Shown piece after piece: positions 22,401-34,279 of a stretch of DNA of 64,000 nucleotides. The position numbers and the translations under genes were made by a program. The stretch comes from Margaritifera margaritifera (Eukaryota; Mollusca; Bivalvia; Unionida; Margaritiferidae): assembly GCA_029931535.1 (NCBI GenBank), contig JAQPZY010001626.1, forward strand, positions 4,728,501 through 4,792,500. Reading direction: 5' to 3'. The notes under the pieces were generated by a model, which was given only the letters and a program-made list of their open reading frames with translations, was not told the DNA's origin and did not search any database. Position 1 is the stretch's first letter. Every line of letters starts with the position of its first letter.

Positions 22401-23377
22401 AAGAAGATCAACTTTACAGAAAGGTCATCCATCACAGTAATATCAACTATTCTAATAATGCCATTCTTGGGAGTAAGGTCAACTATTCTAATAAGGTCAT
22501 CCATGAGAGTAATATCAACCATTCTAATAATTGCATCCTTCACGGTTAGGTCAACTATTCAAAATAAGGTCATCTATCAGAGTAACATCAACCATTATAA
22601 TAAGGTCATCCATTAGTGTTGGGGCAACCATTAACATACAGTCATCCATCAGAGAATGGGCAATTACTAAAATGAGATTCCATCAGTGTAAAAACAACCG
22701 ATTTCAATAGGTCATGCATCATAGTAGGGTCAATCATTATAATAAAATCAACCATATGAGTAAGGTCAACCACTACAATAAGGTTTCCATCAGTATGAGG
22801 ACGACCATTACAATAAGGTCATCAATCGGAGTAAGGTAAATTTTTATGATAAGTTTTCGATCGTTATAATTATTAGAAAGACCAGTACAATAAGTTGTGC
22901 ATTGGAGTATGGTCAAGCATTACAATACGGTTTCGATCAAGATCAGGACAACCATTGCTACAAGGTAATCCATCAGAGGGAGGTCAACTATCTCCATGAT
23001 ATCATCTATCAGAGTAAGATCAACAATTACAATAAGATCATCCATGAGAGGAAGATCAACAAATAGAATAAGACCATCAATCAGAGTATGGCCAATCGTT
23101 ATGGTTTGCATCAGTATCAGGAGAGCCATTACATTAAGTTTATTCACCATAGTAAGATCAACCATTTCATCAAGGAAGGTCAACAATTACAATGAAGCCA
23201 TTCATCATAGTAATATCAGCTATAATAATAAGGTCATGCTTCAAAGTTTTCCATCAGTATAAGCACAAATATTACAATAATCTCAACGTATAATAAGGTC
23301 ACCCAGCAGAATAAGGTCAATCGGTATAATACGGCTTCCACCAGTATATGGACAACCATTACAATAAGTTCATACAT

Positions 23378-23494
23378 GTTATGTCCCATTATGTTTGTAT
23401 CTTCCAATTTGTCTACACTCAACCATCCGTTCCGTAATGAAACGGATGGTTGAGTGCGAAAATAAAGAAATATATCATCACAACAGGACATAAC
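23378..23494. mobile_element. 117-bp TIR element (MITE-like) with internal hairpin
   Basis: Termini GTTATGTCC (23378-23386) and GGACATAAC (23486-23494) are perfect inverted repeats. Inside is a perfect 16-bp hairpin, CACTCAACCATCCGTT (23416-23431) pairing with AACGGATGGTTGAGTG (23441-23456). It sits in minisatellite arm 1. Confidence 0.65.
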
Positions 23495-23715
23495 ACATAT
23501 CAGAGTAAGATCTGCTAAAATTAAAAGGTCATTCATCTGAGTAAAGTCACACTTTATAATAAGATTATTCATCAGGGTAATATCAAGCATTATCATAAGG
23601 TCATTCTGCAAAGTAGAGGTAAGCATTCACATTATGTCCGTATAATGATAACCACCACAAGAAGGACATACATCATAGTAAGATCAGCCGTTGCAATAAG
23701 ATCAATCATCAAAAT

Positions 23716-24035
23716 AAGGTCAACCATTGCAATAAGGTATCCGGAAGTATAAGTATGACCATTAAAATAAGGTCAATCATTGCAATAAGGTATCCGGAAG
23801 TATAAGTATGACCATCAAAATAAGGTCAACCATTGCAATAAGGTATTCAGAAGTATGAGGATGGCCATTAAAATAAGGTCAATCATTGCAATAAGGTATC
23901 CGGAAGTATAAGTATGACCATTAAAATAAGGTCAATCATTGCAATAAGGTATCCGGAAGTATGAGTATGACCATTAAAATAAGGTCAATCATTGCAATAA
24001 GGTATCCGGAAGTATGAGTATGACAATTAAAATAA
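23716..24035. repeat. 53-bp sub-array inside arm 1, about six near-identical copies
   Basis: AAGGTCAATCATTGCAATAA, then GGTATCCGGAAGTATGAGTA, then TGACCATTAAAAT repeats with few changes, unlike the surrounding decayed units, so it is younger. Confidence 0.88.
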
Positions 24036-25000
24036 GGTCATCCCTCAGAGTAAGATCAATTGCATGTGTTATAATAAAGTTTCCATCACTATAAGGACAA
24101 CCATTGCAATACGGTCATTCATTAAAGTAAGTGTTACTATAAGTTTTCCATGATTATTAGGACAACCATTACTATAAAGTAATGCATCAAAGTGAGGCAG
24201 CAATTACAAAAAATCAACCTTCAGAGTAAAGGCATCCAATGCAATAAGTGCGTTAGTCTGCATAAGGTCAACCATTACAATAACAATTGTATTATTATAA
24301 GGACGACCATTACAATAAGGATTGCATTATTATAAGGATGACCATTACAATAAGGTCCCATATCACAGCAAGAATAAATATTTAATAATAAGGTAATCCA
24401 GCAGGGGAAGATTAATCTTTACTATAAAGTTATCCATCAGTGTAATATCAACCATTATAATCAAATCATCCTTCAGGATAAGGTCTCCAATTACAATAGG
24501 GTAAACTATAAAAGTTAGGTTGACCTTTACAATAATGTTTCCATCAGTGTAAGGACCACTCTTATAATAAAGGTACTACATCATACTAAGATCAGCAATT
24601 ACAGTAAGGACGTGCACAAGAGTAAGGTCAATCAACATAAAACAAATTTTATGTCAGTATAACTTCAACAGAATAGGAACGACGATCGTAACGATTCGAA
24701 TGAGGTTAATAATTGCAATTAGATCTTTCATCAGTGTAAGGTCCACCAATCCAATAAGATCATCAATCAGAGTAAAGTCAACCATTTCAATAATGCAGAC
24801 ATCAGAGTAATGTCAACCATTACAATAAGGTTTCGATGAGTAATGACACCTGACAACCATTACAATACAATCATTCGTTTGACGAAGGCCAAACAGTGAA
24901 ATAAGTTCATCAATCAGAGTAAAGACAAACATTACAATACGGCTTGCATCATGATATGGACAATGATTATAATAAGGTCATGCATATGTCATATCTCGTT

Positions 25001-25640
25001 AGGTTTGCATGTTCCATCATGTCACAGGGTTACAAAGGTTATACACTACGCAGTGTTCTAGCTGCGGGTTTAGGGCATTGATATCTCGATATTTTGGGAG
25101 TACATGTATACAGTATAGCAGGAAATGCTTTCCATCGTCTAATAATTGACAAGAAAAGTAAGTTCTAGCATTTCTGAGTTTAATTGGCCTCTAAAATCTC
25201 CTTCTATCTATCTGTAAATTATGAATGCTAATGTGCAGTCTAGTAAAATGCTGAGATAATGACTATGGTAATCCAAATGTTTAGTAAGGTTTATTTTGAA
25301 ATTATTATAAATATTTGCATAAAAATGTAATTTACATTCTGAAACGTATTTCATGTGGTTCAGCGTTTCTTTAGACAAGGCTTTAAAATTTGTATTTATT
25401 TCAGAAATCAGGACTTCGGCATCTTCAGTATTAATATGAATATCATATATTAGTTCCAATTTGTTGATTGTTTGAAACTACGAATTGTTGCCACTTGCAG
25501 ACAAATGTTTATCACATTCAAATACATCAAACACGACGTGAAGAGATAGAAGCTGTTTTAGACTGCTAAGATATTTAAATGTTTGTTGCGTGATGCAATT
25601 CATGATAGGAAATCTACAGGTGTATGGCCTTATTGGTATC
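25001..25640. other. Unique spacer between the two minisatellite arms
   Basis: About 0.64 kb without the repeat motif. It has only a short minus-strand ORF (25208-25459) with no recognisable motif. It forms the centre of the inverted arrangement. Confidence 0.6.
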
Positions 25641-28195
25641 GTTATCCGTATACTAATGGAAACCTTATTGTAATGTTTAAAGCTATATTATGCTATGGTA
25701 ATAACTGACTTTACTCTGATGGATGATATTAGTGTAACGGATGGCCTTATTATGTTAGATCACAATATTGCAATGTTCATTCTAAAACTGATGGAAACTT
25801 TATTATAACGTTTAACGTTATTCTGATGGATAACCTTACAGTCATAGTCATCCTTATGCTGATATAAACCTTTCTGTAATGATTAACCATACTCGATGGA
25901 TAACCTTATTCAAATTGTTGACCTTGCTCTTGTGATATGACTTGAATTGTTGAACTTACAGTGATAGATAATGTGATTGTATTGACTGACCTTACTCTGC
26001 TAGATCATTTCTGAGAAAAGCTTGTCCTAAGATAATGGAAACCTTACTCTGATAGATGACCGTATTTTAATGGTCACCCTCATATTGAAAGTTACCTTCT
26101 ACTAATGGTTGCCCTTACGTTGATGGATTACCTTATTTTAATGCTTGACTTTTCTATGTGTGTCCTTTCTGTGATGGCTGTCCTCATACTAATGAAAGCC
26201 TTATTATAATGCTTGGCCTTTCTCTGATAGATGACCTCATGCAAATAACTGACCTTACTCTAAAGGATGATTTTATGATAATTATTGATATTATTCGAAG
26301 GGGTGATTTTAATCTGATGGATGACCTTATTGTAATGGTTATGATGATACCCATCAAAACCTTATTTTAATGGCTGACCTTGCTCTGATGGATGCCCTTA
26401 TAGTAATGTTTGTCCTTCAACTAATGGAAACCTTGTTGCAATTGTTTAACTTACTCAGATAGATGTCCTTCTGGCAACTGTTGGCGTTGCCTTGATAGAT
26501 TAATAATAGAAATAGTTATCATATATTGATAGCAACATTATTTAATTGTTGGCCTTACTCTGAAGGTTGACCTTGTTATGATGGTAGACCTTACTATGAA
26601 GAATGACCTTCTTATAATAGTTGATAAAACAACCTACTGAGTGCGGATATAATAGAATAGGCGGACATAACGGGACCTCAAAGATGCATGTCCTTATTGT
26701 ATGGATTATCTTTATATTGATTCTAACCTTACTGTAATGGTTTCCTTACGCTGATATAAACATTATTGTACTGACTGACCATACTCTGATAGATGACCCT
26801 ATACTAATGTTTGTCTTTATACTGATAGAAGCCTGATTCTAATGGTTGACCTTTCTGTAATGGATGACCTTATTCTAATGATTATCCTTATACTGATTTA
26901 CTTTTCTCTTATATTATTGATTGATATGACTACCATGTATAACCTTATCGTACTGGTTGTCCTTTTACTAATAGAAACTTTGTTGTAATAGTTGACCTTA
27001 CTCTGATGAATGAGCTTGTTATAATGGTTGGTCTTACTCTGAAGGACCTTATTGTAAATTTGATATTACTTTGATAGATGACCTTATTGTAAAGTTTGAC
27101 CTTGCTCTGCTGGATGACCGTACTCTAATGTTTGAGCTTACTCTGATGTATGACATTTTATTGCAATATTGTTCCTTATGCTGATGGAAAACGTTTTAGA
27201 ATGGTTGACCATACTCTGACGGCTGGCTTTTTGAAAGGGCTCACCTTAGTTTGATCGATAATCTTCTATTAACTGTTGAGATTACTCTATTGTATGACGT
27301 AATTCCAATGGATTACCTTATTGCAATAGCTGATTTTAAATAAATTGCCTGACATTACTCTCACGAGTGACCTTATTATAATGGTTGTCCTTATACGGAT
27401 GAAAACCATGTTGTGATGGTTGAGCTTACTCCTATAGATGACGTTGTAGCAATGGTTGTCTCCATAAAGATGGACACTCTATTGTAATGGTTGATCTTAC
27501 TTTAATGGATGACCTGATATTAATGACTGGTTTGGTTTGGTTCTGTGGGTTTAACGCCAGTTTTCAGTACACGATAGGCTACACATGGCGGCCAGTATAT
27601 TTGGTAGAGGAAGAACCAGGGAACACCCAGGGAAGACCCACCGACCCACGGTAAGCTACTGACAGGTTTTCTTACATACCCACGTTGGCTGAGCCGAGAC
27701 TCGAACCCATGCGGACAGCGTTGAGACGTTAATGATCCGTAAAGGCTAGCTCATTAGACCACTCAGCCACCCGGAACCCTGATATGAATGACTGTCCTCC
27801 AAGTAATGAAAACCTTAATTATAATGTTTGACCTTACTCTGATGGATGACCATCTATGTATGGTTGACGTTGCTTTCATGGACGACTTATAGTAATGAGT
27901 CTTAAATATTGATTGCAAGCTTATTGCAATACTCTGATACATGGCCTTATTGTATGGTTTATATTACTATGATATATAACTTTATTGTCATATTTGTTGT
28001 TATATTGATGGAAACCTTATTGTCCATGGTTCACTTATCTCTGATCGGCGACCTCATGCTATTTGGTTGACATTACTTTGAAAGATGACCTTCTTATAAT
28101 GGTTTACAGTACTCTGATGAACGCACTTGTTGTAAAGATTGACTTTACTCTGATGGTTGACCTTGCTGTAATAGCTAACCTTACTCTGAGGTATT
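25641..28195. repeat. Diverged minisatellite, arm 2 (reverse-complement orientation)
   Basis: The same motif as arm 1, read on the opposite strand: TGATGGATGACCTTATTGTA and ATGGTTGACCTTACTC. Units are strongly diverged over about 2.5 kb, with faint outliers at 28660-28740. Confidence 0.85.
27530..27777 (-). mobile_element. tRNA-derived SINE with 17-bp target-site duplication
   Basis: On the minus strand the head has an RNA polymerase III A box TGGCTGAGTGG (27759-27769) and B box GGTTCGAGTC (27698-27707); the spacing suggests a long-variable-arm tRNA (Ser/Leu-like) ancestor. The body contains GTGGGTCTTCCCTGGGTG and TGGCGTTAAACCCACAG, and it ends in an AACCA-repeat tail. Flanks CCTGATATTAATGACTG (27513-27529) and CCTGATATGAATGACTG (27778-27794) differ at one base, a clear target-site duplication. 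Confidence 0.88.
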
Positions 28196-28287
28196 TTATG
28201 TCCGTTTATGTCATCACGTCCAATTAAGACCGCACTAAATCATCCATTTTTTTTTTTTTTGGAACGAATGGTTGAATGCGGACATAA
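28196..28287. mobile_element. 92-bp TIR element related to the one at 23378
   Basis: TTATGTCCG (28196-28204) and CGGACATAA (28279-28287) are perfect terminal inverted repeats. The interior has a GAATGGTTGAATGCG arm facing an imperfect CGCACTAAATCATCCAT arm, plus a T-run. A further partial copy seems to lie near 26640-26680 (GAGTGCGGATATAATAG and GCGGACATAACGG). Confidence 0.55.
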
Positions 28288-28329
28288 TGGAAGATGCTGG
28301 CCTAACAGAACATAACAGACGAACAATGG

Positions 28330-29555
28330 CTGACTTATCTGTTCGGGTTAACCTGTAATGCTTATCCACAGAGTTGCAACAACCCTTTGTCTTTCTGAGA
28401 AGGTTGGCAATTGTTTAGTGCGTACCTGTCTATAATAGCTGAAATTAATATGGGGTTGGTTTTAGCGTTATTAAACTCAAATCTATATGAACTGTAACCA
28501 GAAATATGGTTCGGCCTAAGGCTGTATCAGATGTTTTAGTATACTTGGCTAAGATGAATTCTAAACTTTAATCAATTTCAATAATGTCAGCAGCACTCAT
28601 AAACAACAAGTTAAAAGTGAAGCAAATGTGTAGACACAGCGCCATAATACACCTACATATATTATGGTCGACCTCGTTGTAGTGGTTGACCGTATGTATA
28701 TAATGAACCTTACTGAAATGGCAGACCACACTGTGATAAATAAATACATAAATAACCATATTAGGATTACTTTGTTAGGTTATACAATTGTTAACGATTT
28801 AGCGGCCACTTATTGAGATAGAGTAAATAAATCCTGTCAAAATTATTAGCCAAATTAACTTTGGTCAATTTTTTCGTTATTTCATAACACAATGGAAAAA
28901 TTCCTGAGGTAACAGTCCTCCACTGTTTGCAATGAGATTCGCTGGTGTTCCTTGTCAGCATATATGGTAGAAATTACTCAACGATTAGTACAGATTGCAT
29001 CTGAAATAAATGTTTCTTTCTTCATGCGTGGTCATTCCGATCTATAGGTCACTATCTCTTGACATTTTGCAAAAATGATTGAAGAAATTATTATTTTGTT
29101 ATCATTTAGTAGAAACAGTCTATTATCTTTTTCAAATGGAACCGATTGGTCTGTAAATAAAATGCAATAACTCTATGATGAGTTTGTTTTTCCCGATTTT
29201 TCTTACCTTTAATGGTAAAACTCATTTAAATCGGTTCTCTTCCATGTTAGGTGTAGTTGAATGTAGCTGAACTTAGGCCAAAGAAAACAAAAGATATAGT
29301 CACTGCTAAAATAAAATTTCCCTTTATCTGCAGTTGCTAAAATATAAGTTGCTAAAATTAAAACTCCAATATTTAAACTAAATCCGTAAAATGTTATGTC
29401 CACAAAAGTAATCCTCAATACGGTAGTTTATTACATTTCTTCAGAGCGAGAGAGGGAGAGAGAGAGAGAGATCAGTTTCAATACTCACCCTATGGTGATT
29501 ATATGATGAAAGACGTCTGAAAATGCTCTAGGTATGTATTCTTAGGTCATGGCGT
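28330..29555. other. Unassigned AT-rich sequence
   Basis: No gene found. There is a GA-rich run near 29446-29470 (GAGAGAGAGAGAGAG) and minor minisatellite remnants at 28660-28740. Confidence 0.5.
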
Positions 29556-29631
29556 TTGAATTAGGGGAGGGGCGATTTACCCATATACACTCAAATATAC
29601 CCAAATACCGCCAAAATATACCCATATACAG

Positions 29632-29762
29632 CCCACATAGGATCAAAATATACCCAGATAGTTCCTAAATATACCCAGACAGTTCCTAAATATACCTAGA
29701 CAGTTCCTAAATATACCCAGACAGTTCCTAAATATACCCAGATAGTTCCTAAATATACCAAA
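29632..29762. repeat. Minisatellite, about 20-22-bp unit (ATACCCAGACAGTTCCTAAA)
   Basis: About six copies of ATACCCAGACAGTTCCTAAA with T/C variation, inside the left arm of the foldback element, ending in an A-run. Confidence 0.88.
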
Positions 29763-29985
29763 AAAAAAAAAAGATTAATACAAACCAACATAAAATCACA
29801 CCAAGATCATTTTTTTAAATTGGACTCCTTCCTGAACTTCACTTCTACGAAGTCAAAATATTCACGCCATTTAAGAGAAAGCAGAAAAAAGGATTCGATT
29901 CATTTAAAGAGATACAGAGAACAAAGATGCCTGGGTAGTAAGTAATGGCCTCAAATGTTAAATTACTAGCCAGTTTTTGATTCAA

Positions 29986-29986
<1 letters not shown>

Positions 29987-30024
<38 letters not shown>

Positions 30025-30033
30025 TATTATTAA

Positions 30034-30088
<55 letters not shown>

Positions 30089-30095
30089 ATAACCA

Positions 30096-30148
<53 letters not shown>
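29987..30148. repeat. (AAT)n then (ATT)n palindromic microsatellite
   Basis: About 12 AAT triplets are followed by two long ATT tracts, separated by a short AATAACCAT interruption. The AAT and ATT halves are complementary, so the region can form a hairpin. Confidence 0.92.
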
Positions 30149-30149
<1 letters not shown>

Positions 30150-30366
30150 ACCAAATTGTAAACTGAGTCAGTTTTTAATAGAGAAATTATAAGTTTTGAA
30201 TCAAGAATTCAGGCAGGTAACAATTTAGGATCTTATTTGGGTATATATGGATTGTATTTTTATATATCCGTGTCGTATTTGGAAATAGTCGAGTAGCATT
30301 TGCACATATTTGGGTGGATTTCGGTTTATTTGGATCAATTTGGGCAAATCGTCTCTCAGTGAATTA

Positions 30367-31799
30367 TAGTGGTTTAAAGTCATCTCTGACATCGGTATGA
30401 AATAAGTATCAAGTATACTATTTTCTTTATTTTTTAATAGATGTTATTATAAATACTACGATATGCATCCTGGACAAAATTCATCGCTTTCCTTTATTTC
30501 TGAATACACGTTGCTAATGCATTCTCCAGCTGTCAATCTGACCTGATTTGCAAGCATTCATGAATATTTATTATGTACAATGTGGTAGGTGTCCGCTGTG
30601 CTAGGTGGAAAATAACACTATCGCGAAGAGTGTGACCTCATTCACAAGTGGTATAAAAATATCCTTTCACCTACTGAATAGACTAACCCCGATTGCATAC
30701 GGCCTACTGCACATAATAACGTCACATCAGGTATTGTTTATGTCATAAAGAAAATAGTTCAAGTTACTACTTCCCTATTGAATTGGCTAACCCAGGTAAC
30801 ATACGGCTCACTGAATAGGGTAACCTCCGACGAAATGGTTATTGTTTTTGCCATTAAACCATTATGTATTTCAGACTTTGATGAATTATTACTTCTAAAA
30901 GACGCCTTTTACATTTTCTCTCCCCCCCCCCAAAAAAAAAACTTTTACCAATATTGCCTGTCCAAAAAGACCCCAAATTTTCATCCTGAATCGCTCAATA
31001 GACCCCACTGTAGCTGTCCGGCACTCATAGATTGACTTTGGACCCGGCACCGTACACACGCTAGTCCAGGCTTTAATTTTCTTGCTTGCCAAAAGACCAG
31101 GATGAGTTCCGAAAGACCCCCTATTTCTAACCTGTCAGGGAACATACCCGCTCATAAAATGGGGTAGTACCCCACCCTGACACCCTCCTCGGGGGGTTGG
31201 GAGTGGGGGTGAGGCTACTGATTCAGCTTTGAAGAAATTAAAATTAACTTCTCATTTCTCACTGTTTGCCTCTTAATCGTGAAAATGTATTACGACTCTT
31301 CAGACGCATATTGTTTGAAAAGACTGGTAGCCATACCCATCATATACGAAATTGTCATATCATCCAAAATAATCTTCTTGAAAGTGGAAAAGAAACAATA
31401 ACCAATCCAGACAATTACACCATAACCATCTGAATCATGAAAACTATCTCAATACAGCATGACGATCTGAATCATGAAGACTATCTGAATACACCCAGGA
31501 TCATACACGAATACTAAAGTTAAAGTAACACCAGTGATACCCACCTTGACATCCATCCCAAACCTACCATCGACACAAGACCTGTAGAGGAACGTGTAAT
31601 TGAAGAAATCGTGAGTGTTACGTTCGGTGACATCTAAACAGGCAACAAATTTACAAAACGTTACCAAAGGTCGTTGAATAGCTATGGAAACATGACAAAC
31701 TTTTCTATGGCTCGAACTTCATTTTTGAAAATATATGTCTTCTACATTTTTGTGAGGTTGATGAATGCTGAATCAAAGACTAGCTAGTAAGTAGTTACA
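30367..31799. other. Unassigned sequence with small duplications
   Basis: No gene recognised. CCCCACCCTGACACCCTC and the G-rich tract after it near 31170-31215 can pair as a hairpin. ATCTGAATCATGAAGACTAT-type sequence is duplicated at about 31426-31494. A C/A homopolymer stretch lies at 30921-30940. Confidence 0.5.
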
Positions 31800-32420
31800 G
31801 AGGACGATATGGAGGTTACGGAAATTAAACATTAGGTTTGAGAAAGTATGGATGTTACGGAAATTTAATATTACGTATGTCACAATGGGGCTCTATAGAA
31901 ATTTAACATGGGAGTTGGGACGGTATTGAGGTTATGGGAATTTAACATTACGGATATCACTATGGGGGACAATGGAAATGTAACATTATGGATGAAATGG
32001 TATGGGTTCTAATGTAAATTTTAACATGACGGATGGTATTATGGGACCATATGAAAATGTAACATTACGGCCTAATTACAGGCAATAACCACGTTGAAAA
32101 TTCAGAAATATTTGGTCGTCTGCTAATTCATTTTTTATACAAATGTTTGAAAAACAAGGTAATGTTCTCTTTACTTCGAAGGAGAGTTAGAATTTGTTTA
32201 AATTACAAAACAAAAGTACATTGTTATTGGTTTTTTATTTTGTAGATTATTATAGTTTAGAGTGACTGTACTTGAAAAGAAAAAAAAATGATTCGTAGCT
32301 GGATAAAAAAGCGAAGAAATGGTAAATATCGCCCACGCAATCCCTGCTTTATCACTATTGTTTGAACTATTAAAGGAAGAAAGGGTATGTACACACACAC
32401 ACACACACACACACACTGTC
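31800..32420. repeat. Interspersed repeat, copy 1 (monomer array, core block, CA tract)
   Basis: About five degenerate units of 45-55 bp contain GGAAATTTAACATTACGGAT (31800-32080). A core follows with ACAAAACAAAAGTACATT and ATCGCCCACGCAATCCCTGC, then (AC)n at 32393-32415. Copies of the parts recur at 34885-35150, 35800-36080 and, inverted, 55140-55760. Confidence 0.75.
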
Positions 32421-33770
32421 ACGGAATTATTTGTACTTAATGTCAATGCACTATATATATGAACGAAAATGTACTCGGTTTGCGTTGCCGCGTACAGTGT
32501 TACCCGAGGGTGGTTTATTTTTCGGACTTAGTTATTTCTAAATACTGAGTTCGGTTTATCCAACGCTGCACGAGCAATGTGCCTGCAGTGAGAAACCCAA
32601 TTACCTCAAGTTATCTGGCCGTCGATTTCACCATAACCAGGGTACTTATAGAGTAAATTCTCATTGTATTATCGCCATACGACGAGTTTTGTCCGGAAGC
32701 TGTCCACATTACGGATGGCTTCCTGATGGATGATTCTCGTCTGAGAGTCACTTAGAGTTCTTGATATCTGAATCCATCTCAGTGATTAGTTGGACTCATG
32801 TATTTGGGATTCTGGGGAGAAAAAAATTCAGAACTTACATCGGGCTCTGCCCAACCAAAACAAGGTTTTTTGACCGTGTATCTGAAAAGATGCACACATA
32901 TAACCACTTTACGGAAGCAACCTTCAGCAATAGAGGTATGTGAAATATAAAATTGTATTTTTTCTTGCTATTCATTTTATGTGATAGAATTGTTTCATAG
33001 ATTTAATGTTCGCATATTGATTCTAAATTTTACAGAGAGTCAGATACATGTCACATAACGCCATGCTATCAGATAGACCATAGTCTGTTTCAAGTTAGCC
33101 ATTATTAAATCTGAACAGACGAATTAAATTCAGTTATAAGTTGCATGCATTAAATGTTGAATAATGTTCTAGTTCTTATAATCCAGTGAGATTATTCTTG
33201 TCGGACACCGATTCTTGTACGAACGTGGTTATTATAGTAATAATCTCTGATGAATTGATTTAATGTGTAACGAAGCCAATTCATGTGGGCGCATGCGTAA
33301 TGTATGTTCCTGTATTCGTACTTCACCGTGTCTCATGTTCTACACGGCTCAGTCATTATATTTTTAGTTGTTTTGTGACGGGGAGTCGTAGAACTCTGTG
33401 GGGTTTCGTATAACCCGTATTCTGGGATCGATGGTTACGTTGGCTCGGAGGACGGCACTCATTTACACGCAGTGAGGGACCAAAGCTTCGGGACCAGCGG
33501 ACCTGTATGGAATAAGGAAGCTCTTGAGGGATCTTTCGGCAGACTGAGAGGAGCGGGACATGCGTAGTGGCTCCTTGACAATTCGACGAGAGCTGTGGAA
33601 CCAGAAATACATCGTGACCGTCAACTGAACGCTACGAGTTACATATGTTCCACTTTTGAATCAATATTATTCAAAATCACTATATGAGTGAAATCAGTAA
33701 CTCAATATCGCTATATGAGTGAAAATCAATAATTCATAGATCCTACTTGCGGATGAAACGTACAATATAT
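32421..33770. other. Unassigned, locally GC-richer sequence
   Basis: Contains richer-GC tracts at 32480-32760 and 33360-33660 that look like old mobile-element sequence, possibly solo-LTR-like, but no paired termini or coding motifs were found. A 30-bp duplication (CACTATATGAGTGAAA type) lies at 33678-33728. Confidence 0.4.
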
Positions 33771-33785
33771 ATATATATATATATA

Positions 33786-33838
<53 letters not shown>
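33766..33838. repeat. (AT)n microsatellite
   Basis: About 70 bp of AT dinucleotides with one C interruption. Confidence 0.95.
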
Positions 33839-33840
<2 letters not shown>

Positions 33841-33852
33841 TGTTAGACTAAT

Positions 33853-34030
33853 TCTGTACTTTGATCACCCTTGGTGATAGAATCATACATTGTTCCTATT
33901 TGTGTACAAATCATATACTTTGATACCCTTGAGGATAGAATCATACATTGTTCATATTTGTGTATAAATTATATACATTGATCGTCCATGGTGATAGATC
34001 CATATATCAATCATATTTGTTTATAAGTTC
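33853..34030. repeat. Three tandem copies of an approximately 60-bp unit
   Basis: TACTTTGATCACCCTTGGTG, then ATAGAATCATACATTGTTC, then ATATTTGTGTATAAATC recurs three times with substitutions. Confidence 0.82.
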
Positions 34031-34279
34031 CATACGTTGATTCTTGTTGGATTACTCGTTGAAGTTACATGTTCTGATTCGTTCCATTTAGGAATGATAT
34101 CATTTCCTTATATCCGTTGTTGAACTCTGTGCGCATCATTCTGTTAAATCCATAGTTGGATTTATGCGCACGAGTATGGTGTCAGATTCATTCATCGTTC
34201 AATTACATTATAAATAAACATCTCATTCACGAAATTGCTATTAGTGTCTTCGCTATATCCAATCCCAAATCGGCTTCAT

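Larger units (their letters stand above)
22400..25000. repeat. Diverged minisatellite, arm 1 (forward orientation)
   Basis: Degenerate units of roughly 35-36 bp built from AAGGTCATCCATCAGAGTA and AGGTCAACCATTACAAT repeat for about 2.6 kb with heavy substitution. Some stretches use variants such as GTTTCCATCAGTATAAGGAC. Short ORFs here are repeat-coded. Confidence 0.85.
29564..30359. mobile_element. Foldback element with long imperfect terminal inverted repeats
   Basis: The left end (GGGGAGGGGCGATTTACCCA) and the reverse complement of the right end (CTGAGAGACGATTTGCCCA) align, as do the next 30-40 bases inward (TACCC and CCAAATA motifs). TGAATTA flanks both sides (29557-29563 and 30360-30366), a possible 7-bp target-site duplication. 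There is no coding capacity. Inside are a 20-22-bp tandem repeat and an AAT/ATT palindrome. Confidence 0.6.

Noticed and set aside
22900..23626. Overlapping ORFs of 88-130 codons in the minisatellite
   Set aside because: Both strands open in the same repeats with no domain; the pattern follows the repeat unit.
27690..27777. Free-standing tRNA gene on the minus strand
   Set aside because: The A and B boxes are followed by a SINE body and tail and the whole is bounded by a target-site duplication.
29845..30096. Poly-isoleucine ORF
   Set aside because: Translation of the (AAT)/(ATT) microsatellite.
33360..33660. Solo LTR of a retrotransposon
   Set aside because: Composition is suggestive, but I could not find paired TG...CA termini, a primer-binding site or a target duplication.
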